Shown here: one piece after another, positions 1 through 8,586 of the stretch | How the letters are laid out: each line of letters opens with the position of its first letter | Numbering within the stretch: the stretch's first letter is position 1 | DNA from: an uncultured Dysosmobacter sp. | Lineage (GTDB): Bacteria; Bacillota; Clostridia; Oscillospirales; Oscillospiraceae | Assembly (NCBI RefSeq): GCF_947631635.1 | Contig: NZ_CANRMB010000002.1 | Location: forward strand, 62,001 to 126,000 | Direction: 5' to 3' | DNA: 64,000 nucleotides | Made by a program: the position numbers and the translations under genes | Notes under the pieces: model-generated | The model's database searches: none | What the model was told of the DNA's origin: nothing | What the model saw: the letters and a program-made list of their open reading frames with translations, nothing else

Positions 1-525
1 GGCTTGCTCAAGTTCGGGTTTTCCCGCAATGTCGCCTGCATCTCCGTTGCCTCCGGCGAGAACGGCTCCGAGGTTGTTCCACTGCAAATGTGCCATCAAG
101 TGATTGAAGTAGAGCAGCACATCATCAAACCCATTCCCCTCAGCCGCCATCAAAAGGGCGCAGGCTCTGCCGTGTCCACGGAGCAGATTGCCGTCGCCTT
201 CCTCCAGTGCAAACAGGCGGTCAACCGCCGTTCTGATCTGACCGCTCATATTCCAATAATAAAGCGGTGTTGCCAGCACAATTACATCGCAGTCCTTGAC
301 AGCAGGATAGATCTGCGACATATCATCCCGTTGGACACAGGGACATGCCCGGCTGCTGTGGCCGCCGAAGCAGCCCTTGCAGCCGTTGATATCCATGGTG
401 TCAAGGAAAAACTCGGTCACTGTATTACCGGCGCTTTCCGCGCCCTCAGTGAATCTCTTTACCAAAGCGGAAGTATTCCCGTTTCTGCGGGGACTTCCGT
501 TTAATATCACAATTTTCTTTGCCAT
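1..525 (-). CDS. flavodoxin family protein / NADPH-dependent FMN reductase-like (3' end cut by window edge)
   Basis: Minus-strand translation begins MAKKIVILNGSPRKRGNTSALVKRF..., the GSPRK FMN-binding motif; runs off the window start. Track ORF 4..504 + is its antisense. Confidence 0.85.
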   Translation of the reverse strand, partial: MAKKIVILNGSPRRNGNTSALVKRFTEGAESAGNTVTEFFLDTMDINGCKGCFGGHSSRACPCVQRDDMSQIYPAVKDCDVIVLATPLYYWNMSGQIRTAVDRLFALEEGDGNLLRGHGRACALLMAAEGNGFDDVLLYFNHLMAHLQWNNLGAVLAGGNGDAGDIAGKPELEQA

Positions 526-545
526 ACTTGTAACCGTCCTTTCGC

Positions 546-1091
546 TTAAATCTTCTCTGCCAGCGCAGCGGCCTGTTTGCAGCCGTCCGTTTTTTCAATG
601 TCTCCGGTGTTCAGAACGCCGGGAATCAGTACCTCGCCAACCATTTTCCATTTCATCAAAGCGGCGGAACGCTCAATCGGAATACGGACACCGTCCATAA
701 CGGACATATCATTTTCTTCACAGCAGGTGATCAGGGCACATTCCTTGCCTGCAATATCCTTACCCGCCACACAGAAAGAAAACAATTTATCAATGACCCC
801 TTTGATCTGTGCCGGAATGGAATACCAGTAGACAGGCGTGGTAAAGACCACCGCATCCGCCTCCAAAATAGCAGGCGCAATGATATTGAAATCGTCATCA
901 AAAGAGCAGGCTTTTCCTGTCTTAAAGCAGGTTTCACAGGCATGGCAGCCACCCACATTTTTCATGGCGGCATCGAACCGGGTAACGGTATGGCCCTTTG
1001 CTTCTGCCGCTTTGATAAAAGCATCCGTCATAGCAAAACTGTTGCCGTTTTTACGGGGACTTCCGGTAATCACTACGATTTTCTTGCTCAT
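546..1091 (-). CDS. flavodoxin family protein / NADPH-dependent FMN reductase
   Basis: MSKKIVVITGSPRKNGNSFAMTDAF...; tandem paralog of the previous CDS; RBS-like ggagg upstream of the internal ATG at 1091. Confidence 0.9.
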   Translation of the reverse strand: MSKKIVVITGSPRKNGNSFAMTDAFIKAAEAKGHTVTRFDAAMKNVGGCHACETCFKTGKACSFDDDFNIIAPAILEADAVVFTTPVYWYSIPAQIKGVIDKLFSFCVAGKDIAGKECALITCCEENDMSVMDGVRIPIERSAALMKWKMVGEVLIPGVLNTGDIEKTDGCKQAAALAEKI

Positions 1092-1234
1092 AAATATATC
1101 CTCCAATTCTGCGGGATTGACTTTTCCCGTTGCTGACATTATAATCATAGCAAGAATAAGAGGAAAAACAAGTACGCACATATAAGTGCGATACTCACAT
1201 TGACGTTAAGTACTTACCTAAAGGAGAGCGCAAA

Positions 1235-1573
1235 ATGAGTATAGCGTGCATTAAAGATGCAAAGCTGGAAGAAACCGGATTTAATTATACAATGTCCCTC
1301 ATTCAGGGAAAGTATAAAATGTTCATCCTATATGCCTTGATGGGCTTTGAAATTGTCCGCTTTAATGAGTTGAAAAAATATATAGGAACGATTTCTTATA
1401 AAACTTTAAGTGCCACGCTGAAAGAATTAGAAGCAGATGGTCTTGTTCACCGTGAAGAATATCCGCAAATTCCTCCAAAAGTTGAATACAGTCTTACAGA
1501 GCGCGGGAAGTCTCTGATCCCAATACTGGACGAAATGTGTGAGTGGGGCGAGAAAAACCGGCTGGCAAAGTAA
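1235..1573 (+). CDS. HxlR-type winged-helix transcriptional regulator
   Basis: 112 aa; GKYKMFILYALMGFEIVRFNELKKYIGTISYKTLSATLKELEADGLVHREEYPQIPPKVEYSLTERG is typical HxlR; RBS aaaggaga. Confidence 0.92.
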   Translation: MSIACIKDAKLEETGFNYTMSLIQGKYKMFILYALMGFEIVRFNELKKYIGTISYKTLSATLKELEADGLVHREEYPQIPPKVEYSLTERGKSLIPILDEMCEWGEKNRLAK

Positions 1574-1589
1574 CTGTGGCGTATAAGAA

Positions 1590-1722
1590 AGCAGCGCAAA
1601 CATGAAATGAAATAGTCGGTATCACGAATCTGTTCTTCGCCCCATGAGTATTCTCTCTGGTATTCTGGAATGATATCGTTTTTCCATATTGAAAAAATGC
1701 ATGGCCGTATTGCCGTCAGAAA
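1590..1722 (-). pseudogene. degraded fragment resembling a DUF262 (GmrSD N-terminal) domain
   Basis: Minus-strand translation contains NDIIPEYQREYSWGEEQIRDTDYFIS, matching the IPxYQRxYSW...Q signature of DUF262; flanked by stops, no full-length ORF. Confidence 0.5.
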
Positions 1723-1779
1723 TCAGCCGAACACGCTGACCACTGTTTGTCTACTATTTCGGAAAATTGAGATATCCTG

Positions 1780-1804
1780 AAAGCCATTGCGTTGCAATGG
1801 CTTT
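1780..1804. terminator. hairpin AAAGCCATTGC-GTT-GCAATGGCTTT
   Basis: 11-bp perfect stem, 3-nt loop, short T/C run; terminator-like. Confidence 0.5.
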
Positions 1805-1905
1805 CCCGTTTGACGGCCTGATAACTCAGACTTTGAAGGCCGCCCTACTCATAATCCCCACCCTTGCGGATGGGGATTTCTTGCACGCTCCCCTGCTCCT
1901 CCTTT

Positions 1906-1946
1906 CCAAACCGAACTCCCTTCGTTGGGCTTCGGTTTGGTTTTTG
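1906..1946 (+). terminator. hairpin CCAAACCGAA...TTCGGTTTGG followed by T-run
   Basis: 10-bp perfect outer stem then TTTTT; similar to a short repeat at 17625-17690. Confidence 0.55.
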
Positions 1947-1988
1947 GCTAACCCTTTGGCTGGAAAAGTATTTTTCTTGCCTTGGTAC

Positions 1989-2028
1989 AAAACCACCTTA
2001 AACCTATTGTTTAAGGTGGTTTTTTCAT
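1989..2028. terminator. strong bidirectional Rho-independent terminator
   Basis: AAAACCACCTTAAAC-CTATT-GTTTAAGGTGGTTTT, 15-bp perfect stem, T-run on both strands. Confidence 0.85.
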
Positions 2029-2262
2029 ACAGAAAGTTTTTTGTTACCGTTGGTCAAATGCTGGTCATACACATTCTCAGAAGGAAATGCTTATTATTGT
2101 TTGCTTTTTATCTACAACGAATCATAGGTTCTTTTATAATGCCGCGTCGTTTATCAGCATGTGGCCGCTTCTAAGTCATAGCTTGTAATGAATCGAATAT
2201 CTCCCAACCTTTATCTTCGTGATGCAGAGCAAGCGCCGCTGCTAAATGTTTTGCATTCATGA

Positions 2263-2451
2263 TATAGTCCATTAACTCGAAAAATCGCACGCGATTTTTC
2301 AAACAGGCGATGCCCGCTGTGCGTAAAGCACACAGAGATTGCCTATGAAATTCCAATCAAGGCCGCGGTCCGCGGCCTGTCACAGCGCACATGCGCTGTG
2401 ACACTTGAAAAGTGGATTTGCTACTTTTCAAGTTATTTGGCAAGAATTCTC
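2263..2451. repeat. multi-hairpin MITE-like repeat, copy 1 (degenerate)
   Basis: TATAGTC left end, successive hairpins (GAAAAATCGC/GCGATTTTTC, GGCCGCGG/CCGCGGCC, GTCACAGCGCA/TGCGCTGTGAC, CTTGAAAAGT/ACTTTTCAAG) and the CCTATGAA linker shared with copies at 24641 and 39724. Confidence 0.6.
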
Positions 2452-2573
2452 CCACTTGTTTTTCCTCCATTCATCTGCCGAATCAGAAACTGCCCAATAC
2501 AGTAAAGAGAGGCCCGCTGCGCCGTTCCACGGCACAGCGGGTAATAAGGAGGAAGAGTATCAAAAGATACTGT

Positions 2574-3235
2574 TTATAAAAGAGTTATGGTTATGAAAGC
2601 AGTCTTCACTATAACTTTTTTCAGCCATACATCGGTCTTGTAACGATCATCAGCCTCAAGCCGGGCCTCTGCAAAGAGCTTTTCGGCAATCTCGGGATAC
2701 TTCCCCTTCAATTCGGCATGGCGGATCTCGCCGCTTAAGGAATTCGCTGACAGGCACACTGGGCTGCTTGTAATCCAGAGACCTTGTCAGGATCGCAGCG
2801 GTACAGGTGCCGCAGTCCACAGCCTTCTTCATCTCGGCCTGACCCGAACAGTGTTCCGCAGAAGGTCAGGACCAGCCCTTCTTGTTCTTCGTGTAGGGCA
2901 GGGACAGACCAGGCCTGGGAGCAGCCCGTGCAGGCGCTGGAGACCCCAACCAGGGGCTGGCTCAACTAACTGTGCCATTGAGCGTCTTGCGGTTGAACAC
3001 GCCGGGCTTGCCGCTAAGGGGCAGGGCGCAGTTCCAGTTGGTCTCATCATGCAGGGTATCATCCACGGGTTCCATGGTCAGCGCCTTGCCTTTTGCCAGG
3101 TAAGGGCAGCACGCCGGTACCGTCCAGCATGCTGGCCTTCCGCAGCTTTCCCCTGCAAGCACCTGACGGCCTTGATCTCCGCCCAGGCCGCTGTCTGGGC
3201 TGGCAGCGTGTGGTCGCATTTGCTCAGTCTTTCAG
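2574..3235 (-). pseudogene. nifJ: decayed C-terminal part of pyruvate:ferredoxin (flavodoxin) oxidoreductase
   Basis: Minus-strand fragments in shifting frames follow the NifJ order: KGKALTMEPVDD..TNWNCALPLSGKPGVFNRKTLNGT; SQPLVGVSSACTGC; CGLRHLYRCDP; SLSGEIRHAELKGKYPEIAEKLFAEARLEADDRYKTD. Confidence 0.7.
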
Positions 3236-3254
3236 TTCCACGTGTTTCTTCTGT

Positions 3255-4169
3255 TCACCTGCTTATTTTAGAAACATGCTTCAGGTTGCGTGCGCCGTAG
3301 ATCAGCAGCACAAGGATCGTCGCCACATAGGGCAGCGTCTCGACCAACTGGGACGGAATTCCCAGGTTCTGAATACCGACGCTCAGCGCGCTGGCATAGG
3401 CAAACAGCAGGCAGGATGCCGCCGCTAACAGAGGATTGCCCTGGCCCACCAAAATAGCAGCTACCGCCAGGAAGCCCCGGCCGGCCGTCATGTTCTCTGC
3501 AAACACAGAGGTCCCGCCAATGGGCAGCACCGCGCCGGCAACACCGCAGAACACGCCTGTAATGATCGTTGAGACCCATTTGTAGGCCAGGATATTGACG
3601 CCCGAGGTCTGCGCTGCCCGGGCATTGATGCCCACACCGCGAAGGCGCAGGCCAAAGGGCGTTTGATACATCACGACCCACATGACGGCCACCGCCACAA
3701 ACGCGAGATACACCAGCACATTTTGATCGTTCAGCACGCCGTTCACCTTTCCCAGCGGCTCCAAAATGGAAAAATGCAGGGCCGGAAGACTGACCAGCCG
3801 CTCGTCCATAAAGGAGCCTCTGACGCCGAACAGCGCCACCATCATCAAGGTGGTCAGGCCCCAGGCGCCCAGGTTCATGGCAATGGATACCACCATGCCG
3901 TCGGACTCCAAATGAAAGACGAACAGGCCGAACAGCGCCGCGCACAAAACACCTGCCAAAATACCGAAAAGTACGCCCACATACGGATTTGCCGTGAGCC
4001 AAGTACCATATGTTGCGAAAAACGCCGACGTCAGCATAAAACTCTCCAGTGCGATGTTGAATACACCGGCGCGGTTTCCAAAGCAGCCCCCCACCGCCGC
4101 AAAAATCAGCGGCGTGGCAAGGCGCAGCGTGGCGGCCAGCGTAACAGTCCCTAACAGCGTGTTCAGCAT
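3255..4169 (-). CDS. ABC transporter permease, BMP/nucleoside uptake type
   Basis: MLNTLLGTVTLAATLRLATPLIFAAVGGCFGNRAGVFNIALESFML...; adjacent to second permease, ATPase and BMP lipoprotein. Confidence 0.9.
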   Translation of the reverse strand: MLNTLLGTVTLAATLRLATPLIFAAVGGCFGNRAGVFNIALESFMLTSAFFATYGTWLTANPYVGVLFGILAGVLCAALFGLFVFHLESDGMVVSIAMNLGAWGLTTLMMVALFGVRGSFMDERLVSLPALHFSILEPLGKVNGVLNDQNVLVYLAFVAVAVMWVVMYQTPFGLRLRGVGINARAAQTSGVNILAYKWVSTIITGVFCGVAGAVLPIGGTSVFAENMTAGRGFLAVAAILVGQGNPLLAAASCLLFAYASALSVGIQNLGIPSQLVETLPYVATILVLLIYGARNLKHVSKISR

Positions 4170-5257
4170 ATGCCGCCCTCCTTTCCCTTTCCAGCGGTCC
4201 TCTTCCGAGGCTGTCTGTCCTTCCATTTCCCCCAGAGCCTGCGGTAATCAATGGTGACAAACAGGACGAACATTGCCTGGATCAGCTCCACCGTCAGACG
4301 GTTGGTGGAAGTGACACGCTCCATTTGCAGCGCCCCCGCTTTCAATGCGCCCCACAGCATGGACGCCAGCGCCACACCGACAGGGCTGTTTTTCGCGATC
4401 ATGGAGATCATGATGCCGTCCCATCCGATGTTATTGGCAAAGCTGGGGGTGAATTTTCCGTATACGCCCAAAATCTCCACCGCGCCGCACAGGCCCGCGA
4501 TAAAGCCGGACAGCAGGAAGATCGAGATGAACATCCGCGTCGTCCGCACACCGCCCACTCTGGCAAACCGCAGGTTTTCACCCACCTGCTTCATCTCATA
4601 GCCGACCTTTGTAAAGCGGTAGATCACAAAGACCACAGCCACCAGCAGCAGCGCGATAAAAATGCCTGTGCTGGCATTGGTGCGGGGCACCAGTGTGGTC
4701 AGCTCTGCGCTCTCCTGGATGACAGGCGTCGCCATGGCCTTGGAGTTGTTGTTGGCGCTGGCGCCCTTTACGATCTTTGTGAAATACTCCGTCACCCACA
4801 GCGCCACATAATTGAGCATCAGGGTGGTGATCATCTCGTCGATGCGGAACACCAGCTTGATGACCGCCGGGATCAGGGCAAACAGCAGGCCGGACAGGCT
4901 GCCCGCCAGCAGGCAGGCCAGAGGCAAAAGCCAGCCGGGCAGCTCCGCATACAGGCCAACCAGGGTCGCGGCAAATGCCCCCACATAGAGCTGGCCCTCG
5001 ATCCCCAGATTCATCACGCCGGAGCGGAACGCCACCGTGGCGGCAATACCGGTAAAAATGCAGGGCGTGATCCAGCGGATGGTATTGCCGATTGCGGAAG
5101 CGCTGCCGCAGATGCCCTGGAGAATGGCGGCATATGCCTCTCCCGGCGCCGCCCCCTGAAAGCTGATCAGTGCCGCGCCGATGACGGCCACTGCCGTAAA
5201 TGCCAGCACATATTTCAGTGTTTCCAGGAGCAGTTCGCTCTTATTTTTCAGCCGCAT
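4163..5257 (-). CDS. ABC transporter permease, BMP/nucleoside uptake type
   Basis: MRLKNKSELLLETLKYVLAFTAVAVIGAALISFQG...FRSGVMNLGIEGQLYVGAFAA; NupP-like. Confidence 0.9.
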   Translation of the reverse strand: MRLKNKSELLLETLKYVLAFTAVAVIGAALISFQGAAPGEAYAAILQGICGSASAIGNTIRWITPCIFTGIAATVAFRSGVMNLGIEGQLYVGAFAATLVGLYAELPGWLLPLACLLAGSLSGLLFALIPAVIKLVFRIDEMITTLMLNYVALWVTEYFTKIVKGASANNNSKAMATPVIQESAELTTLVPRTNASTGIFIALLLVAVVFVIYRFTKVGYEMKQVGENLRFARVGGVRTTRMFISIFLLSGFIAGLCGAVEILGVYGKFTPSFANNIGWDGIMISMIAKNSPVGVALASMLWGALKAGALQMERVTSTNRLTVELIQAMFVLFVTIDYRRLWGKWKDRQPRKRTAGKGKEGGIC

Positions 5258-6767
5258 CTTCCACTCCTCCTGTCATCAGCAGACCGATCTGCGCTTCCGT
5301 CAGCTCGCCATGGAGACCGCCGTCGTACAGCTGTCCGTCATATATGACCTCGATCCGGTCCGAGACCTCCATGACCTCGTTCAGCTCCTGACTCACCAAA
5401 AGCACCGCCACGCCGGAGGCCGCCAGTTCCTCGATCTTCTTCCAGATAAATTCGATAGCGCCGATATCAATGCCCCGGGTGGGGTCCTCCATGATCAGCA
5501 GCTTATTCTCCTGCAAAAACTCTCTGCCCACAATGGCCTTTTGCACATTGCCGCCGGACAGGGATGAAATAGGCTCATTCAGCGAGGAGGCCTTGACGGA
5601 AAACTCATCCACCACGCGCTGGGCAAATGTCTCCGCCTCGCCCCGGTCTATGAGCCACTTGCTGCGGAAGCCGTGGGCAATGTGATAGCCCATGATGCAG
5701 TTTTCCCAAATGGGAGCGGCCCGGTTGCAGCCGTCGGCCATGCGGTCCTGGGGAACCAGGCCGATACCTTTGCAGCGGTGCTCCCGGCAGGAGGCGCGGG
5801 TGATGTCATCGCCGTCCAGCAAAATAGCACCCGATTCCGGGGCGCGCAGGCCATACAGGCATTGGACCAGCTCCACCTGCCCCGATCCGGCCACGCCGGC
5901 GATTCCCACGATCTCCCCGGCGTGAACGGTGAGGTTCACATGCTTCAGCTTGACGATGCCGTTATCATTGCGGGCCTGCAGATCCGTGACCTGCAGAATG
6001 GGACGGCCCCGGTCCTTTTTGAGCTTGTTTGCCTTGAGCATCACGTTGCGTCCAACCATCATGCTGGCCATCTGCTCCTCCGAGGTCTCCGCCGGGGTCG
6101 TGTGGCCCACCACCGCGCCCTCTTTCAGCACCGTGATCTCATCCGCGACCTGAAGCACCTCTTTCAGTTTGTGCGTAATAAAGAGGATTGTCTTCCCCTT
6201 AGACACCAGAAAGCGCATGGCGCGGAACAGGCCCTCCACGCCCGCAGGCGTCAGAACGGAAGTTGGCTCATCAAAAATCAGGATATTGGCGCCGCGGTAG
6301 AGGATCTTGACGATCTCGATCTGCTGCAGCATCGCCACAGGCTGCTCCCGCGCCAGCTCATCCAGGGGGATATTGAAATTATAGGTGCGCAGCAGCTCTT
6401 CCACCTCGGCCCGGACTTGTCTGCGGTCCAGCAGTCCCAGCTTCCCCGTCCGCTCATATCCCATCATGATATTGTCCAGAATGGTCAATTCCGGGAACAG
6501 CATAAACTCCTGATGCACCATGCCGATGCCGGCCTTGCTGGCCTCTGTGGGCGAGCGGAAATTTACCGGTTTGCCCTCCAGAAATATCTCTCCGTCATCC
6601 AGCCGGTGGACACCGGAGATGATGTTCATCAAGGTGCTCTTCCCAGCGCCGTTTTCTCCCACGACCGCGTGGATCGTTCCCTTCTTGACCGTTAAATCGA
6701 TTTCACGGTTTGCGACCAGGCTGCCGAACCGTTTTGTCACGCCCCGCAGCTCCAGAATTGTATCCAT
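5241..6767 (-). CDS. ABC transporter ATP-binding protein with two ABC domains (nucleoside/sugar type)
   Basis: MDTILELRGVTKRFGSLVANREIDL...GENGAGKSTLMNIISG; second domain LSGGNVQKAIVGREF. Confidence 0.94.
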   Translation of the reverse strand: MDTILELRGVTKRFGSLVANREIDLTVKKGTIHAVVGENGAGKSTLMNIISGVHRLDDGEIFLEGKPVNFRSPTEASKAGIGMVHQEFMLFPELTILDNIMMGYERTGKLGLLDRRQVRAEVEELLRTYNFNIPLDELAREQPVAMLQQIEIVKILYRGANILIFDEPTSVLTPAGVEGLFRAMRFLVSKGKTILFITHKLKEVLQVADEITVLKEGAVVGHTTPAETSEEQMASMMVGRNVMLKANKLKKDRGRPILQVTDLQARNDNGIVKLKHVNLTVHAGEIVGIAGVAGSGQVELVQCLYGLRAPESGAILLDGDDITRASCREHRCKGIGLVPQDRMADGCNRAAPIWENCIMGYHIAHGFRSKWLIDRGEAETFAQRVVDEFSVKASSLNEPISSLSGGNVQKAIVGREFLQENKLLIMEDPTRGIDIGAIEFIWKKIEELAASGVAVLLVSQELNEVMEVSDRIEVIYDGQLYDGGLHGELTEAQIGLLMTGGVEDAAEK

Positions 6768-6857
6768 AAACACCGTCCCTTAGCGCAGGAGGGGACTCGC
6801 ATCCGCCAGTCCCCTCCGCTTTGTCAAATATATTGCTCGGCGGCGCAGCTTTCAATC

Positions 6858-7898
6858 TTATTCGCCGTAAGCGAATACGTCGATGCTGCCGTCCTGCACG
6901 CCCGCCATCAGTGTATCCACTGCCTGCTGCACATCCTCGGGCAGTTCCTCATAGTCGATATCGGCAAAGATGGGAGAACCGGTGGAAATACCATAGCTGA
7001 TGCTGTTGACGCCCTCGAACTCGCCGTTCACATAGCTGTTATAGGCCGTGGGAACCGCGTCCTGGATGGCAATCAGCGCAGACCAGAACACCAGCTCATC
7101 CATGTCGCCCTGCCACTTATCCACGCCGATGCACTTCACGCCCGCGTCGATGCAGGCCTGCAGCACGCCCAGGCCCGCCTGGCTGGCAGCCTGCGCCACC
7201 ACGTCCGCGCCGGCGTCCAGAACGATCTTTGCCGTCTCGGCGCCCTTCACAGAGTCATCGGAGGTGCCGATGAACGTCTTGCTGGCGGAGGCGTTGGTAC
7301 CATAGGTCTCGTTGGCATACTTGATGCCGGCGGCGAAGCCGTCATAGAAGCGGTTGATAACGCCGATATCCAGGCTGCCGATCCAGGCGATGTTGCCGGT
7401 CTCGCTGGTCAGTGCCGCCACCAGGCCGGCCACGAAGCAGGGTTCAAAGGAGTCCACCACGATGCAGGTCACGTTGGGCAGGTCTGTCTCCTCGTTGCAG
7501 TCGATGGGGATGAACCGCGTATCGGGATACTCATCAGCGATCTCCAGCGCCACAAGGCTCACGGCATCATACATGGTATAGATGGGGTTGGCGCCCATCT
7601 CCGCCATTGCGCGGATCTGCTCCTCATATTCGGCGGGTTCCAATGCCTCCACCAGCTTCACCTCCACGCCGGTCGCCTCATGGATCGCCTCAAAGCCCGT
7701 CCAGGTCAGATCTACAAAGGGATCACCAGCGGGAACCTCGCTGATGAGGCAGACCAGACCCGCACTCTCAGGCTCATCAGTACTGTCCTCAGCCGGTGTG
7801 GTCTCGGGAGTCTTTTGGCCGCCCCCGCAGGCTGCCAGGCTGAGAATCATCGTCAGGGCAAAAAATACAGCGATTCCTCTTTTCCAGAACTTGTTCAT
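6858..7898 (-). CDS. BMP family ABC transporter substrate-binding lipoprotein
   Basis: MNKFWKRGIAVFFALTMILSLAACGGG lipobox; BMP/PnrA-like body; RBS ggagg. Confidence 0.92.
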   Translation of the reverse strand: MNKFWKRGIAVFFALTMILSLAACGGGQKTPETTPAEDSTDEPESAGLVCLISEVPAGDPFVDLTWTGFEAIHEATGVEVKLVEALEPAEYEEQIRAMAEMGANPIYTMYDAVSLVALEIADEYPDTRFIPIDCNEETDLPNVTCIVVDSFEPCFVAGLVAALTSETGNIAWIGSLDIGVINRFYDGFAAGIKYANETYGTNASASKTFIGTSDDSVKGAETAKIVLDAGADVVAQAASQAGLGVLQACIDAGVKCIGVDKWQGDMDELVFWSALIAIQDAVPTAYNSYVNGEFEGVNSISYGISTGSPIFADIDYEELPEDVQQAVDTLMAGVQDGSIDVFAYGE

Positions 7899-7930
7899 CT
7901 TCATATCCTCCATATAATTTTTTCATACAC

Positions 7931-8584
7931 TCAGGCCAAGAGTATCTCTTGCAGCTCCTGAATATCCATGATATGCCGGTGGGGACTGCACTCCAGCAGG
8001 CTCTCCAGCGGCCAGTTGCCGGAGGGGACCGCCACCGTGTACACGCCTGCGGCCACGCCTGCCTGAATGTCAAAGGGAGATTCCCCGATATAGACACAAT
8101 CGGCAGGCCTCTGCCCCACCAGCGCCGCCGCCTTCAGCAGGGGTTCCGGGTCCGGCTTAAAATGCTCCACATCATCTCTGGAGATCAAATAATGAATGTA
8201 TCTGTCCAATTTCAGCTCATGTAGGATGAACTGCGCGTTCTGCTTCCGCTCCGAGGTGATGAGACAGATGGGCAGGCCCATTTTGAAGGCCTTTTGCAGT
8301 GTCTCCTCCGCGTGGGCAATGAGCTTCGCCTTCACCATCTTCACGGGATACTGCCGCTTATACTCGGCAATGAACTCCGCAATACGGTCCGTTTCATCCT
8401 CCCGCACTTCAGACAGGGTGGTCAGCATGACCTCCACCGGCAGGCCAAACATGTCCAGAATGGCCTGCTTTCCCGGCGGCACAGCGCCCACATGGCGGAA
8501 AGACGCCTCCAGGGCTTCACAAATGGGGTCCTGGGAGTGGACCAGCGTGCCGTCCAGGTCTGTTAATAGTGCCGCAAACGCCAT
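7931..8584 (-). CDS. HAD family hydrolase (phosphoglycolate phosphatase-like)
   Basis: LLTDLDGTLVHSQDPICEALEASF ... VYIGESPFDIQAGVAAG. Confidence 0.9.
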   Translation of the reverse strand: MAFAALLTDLDGTLVHSQDPICEALEASFRHVGAVPPGKQAILDMFGLPVEVMLTTLSEVREDETDRIAEFIAEYKRQYPVKMVKAKLIAHAEETLQKAFKMGLPICLITSERKQNAQFILHELKLDRYIHYLISRDDVEHFKPDPEPLLKAAALVGQRPADCVYIGESPFDIQAGVAAGVYTVAVPSGNWPLESLLECSPHRHIMDIQELQEILLA

Positions 8585-8586
8585 AC

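Noticed and set aside
1767-2174. 135-aa ORF in the AT-rich hotspot
   Set aside because: Runs straight through three terminator-type hairpins; no domain signal.
2263-2451. CRISPR array
   Set aside because: Hairpins differ from each other and have no regular repeat-spacer periodicity; elements are dispersed single copies.
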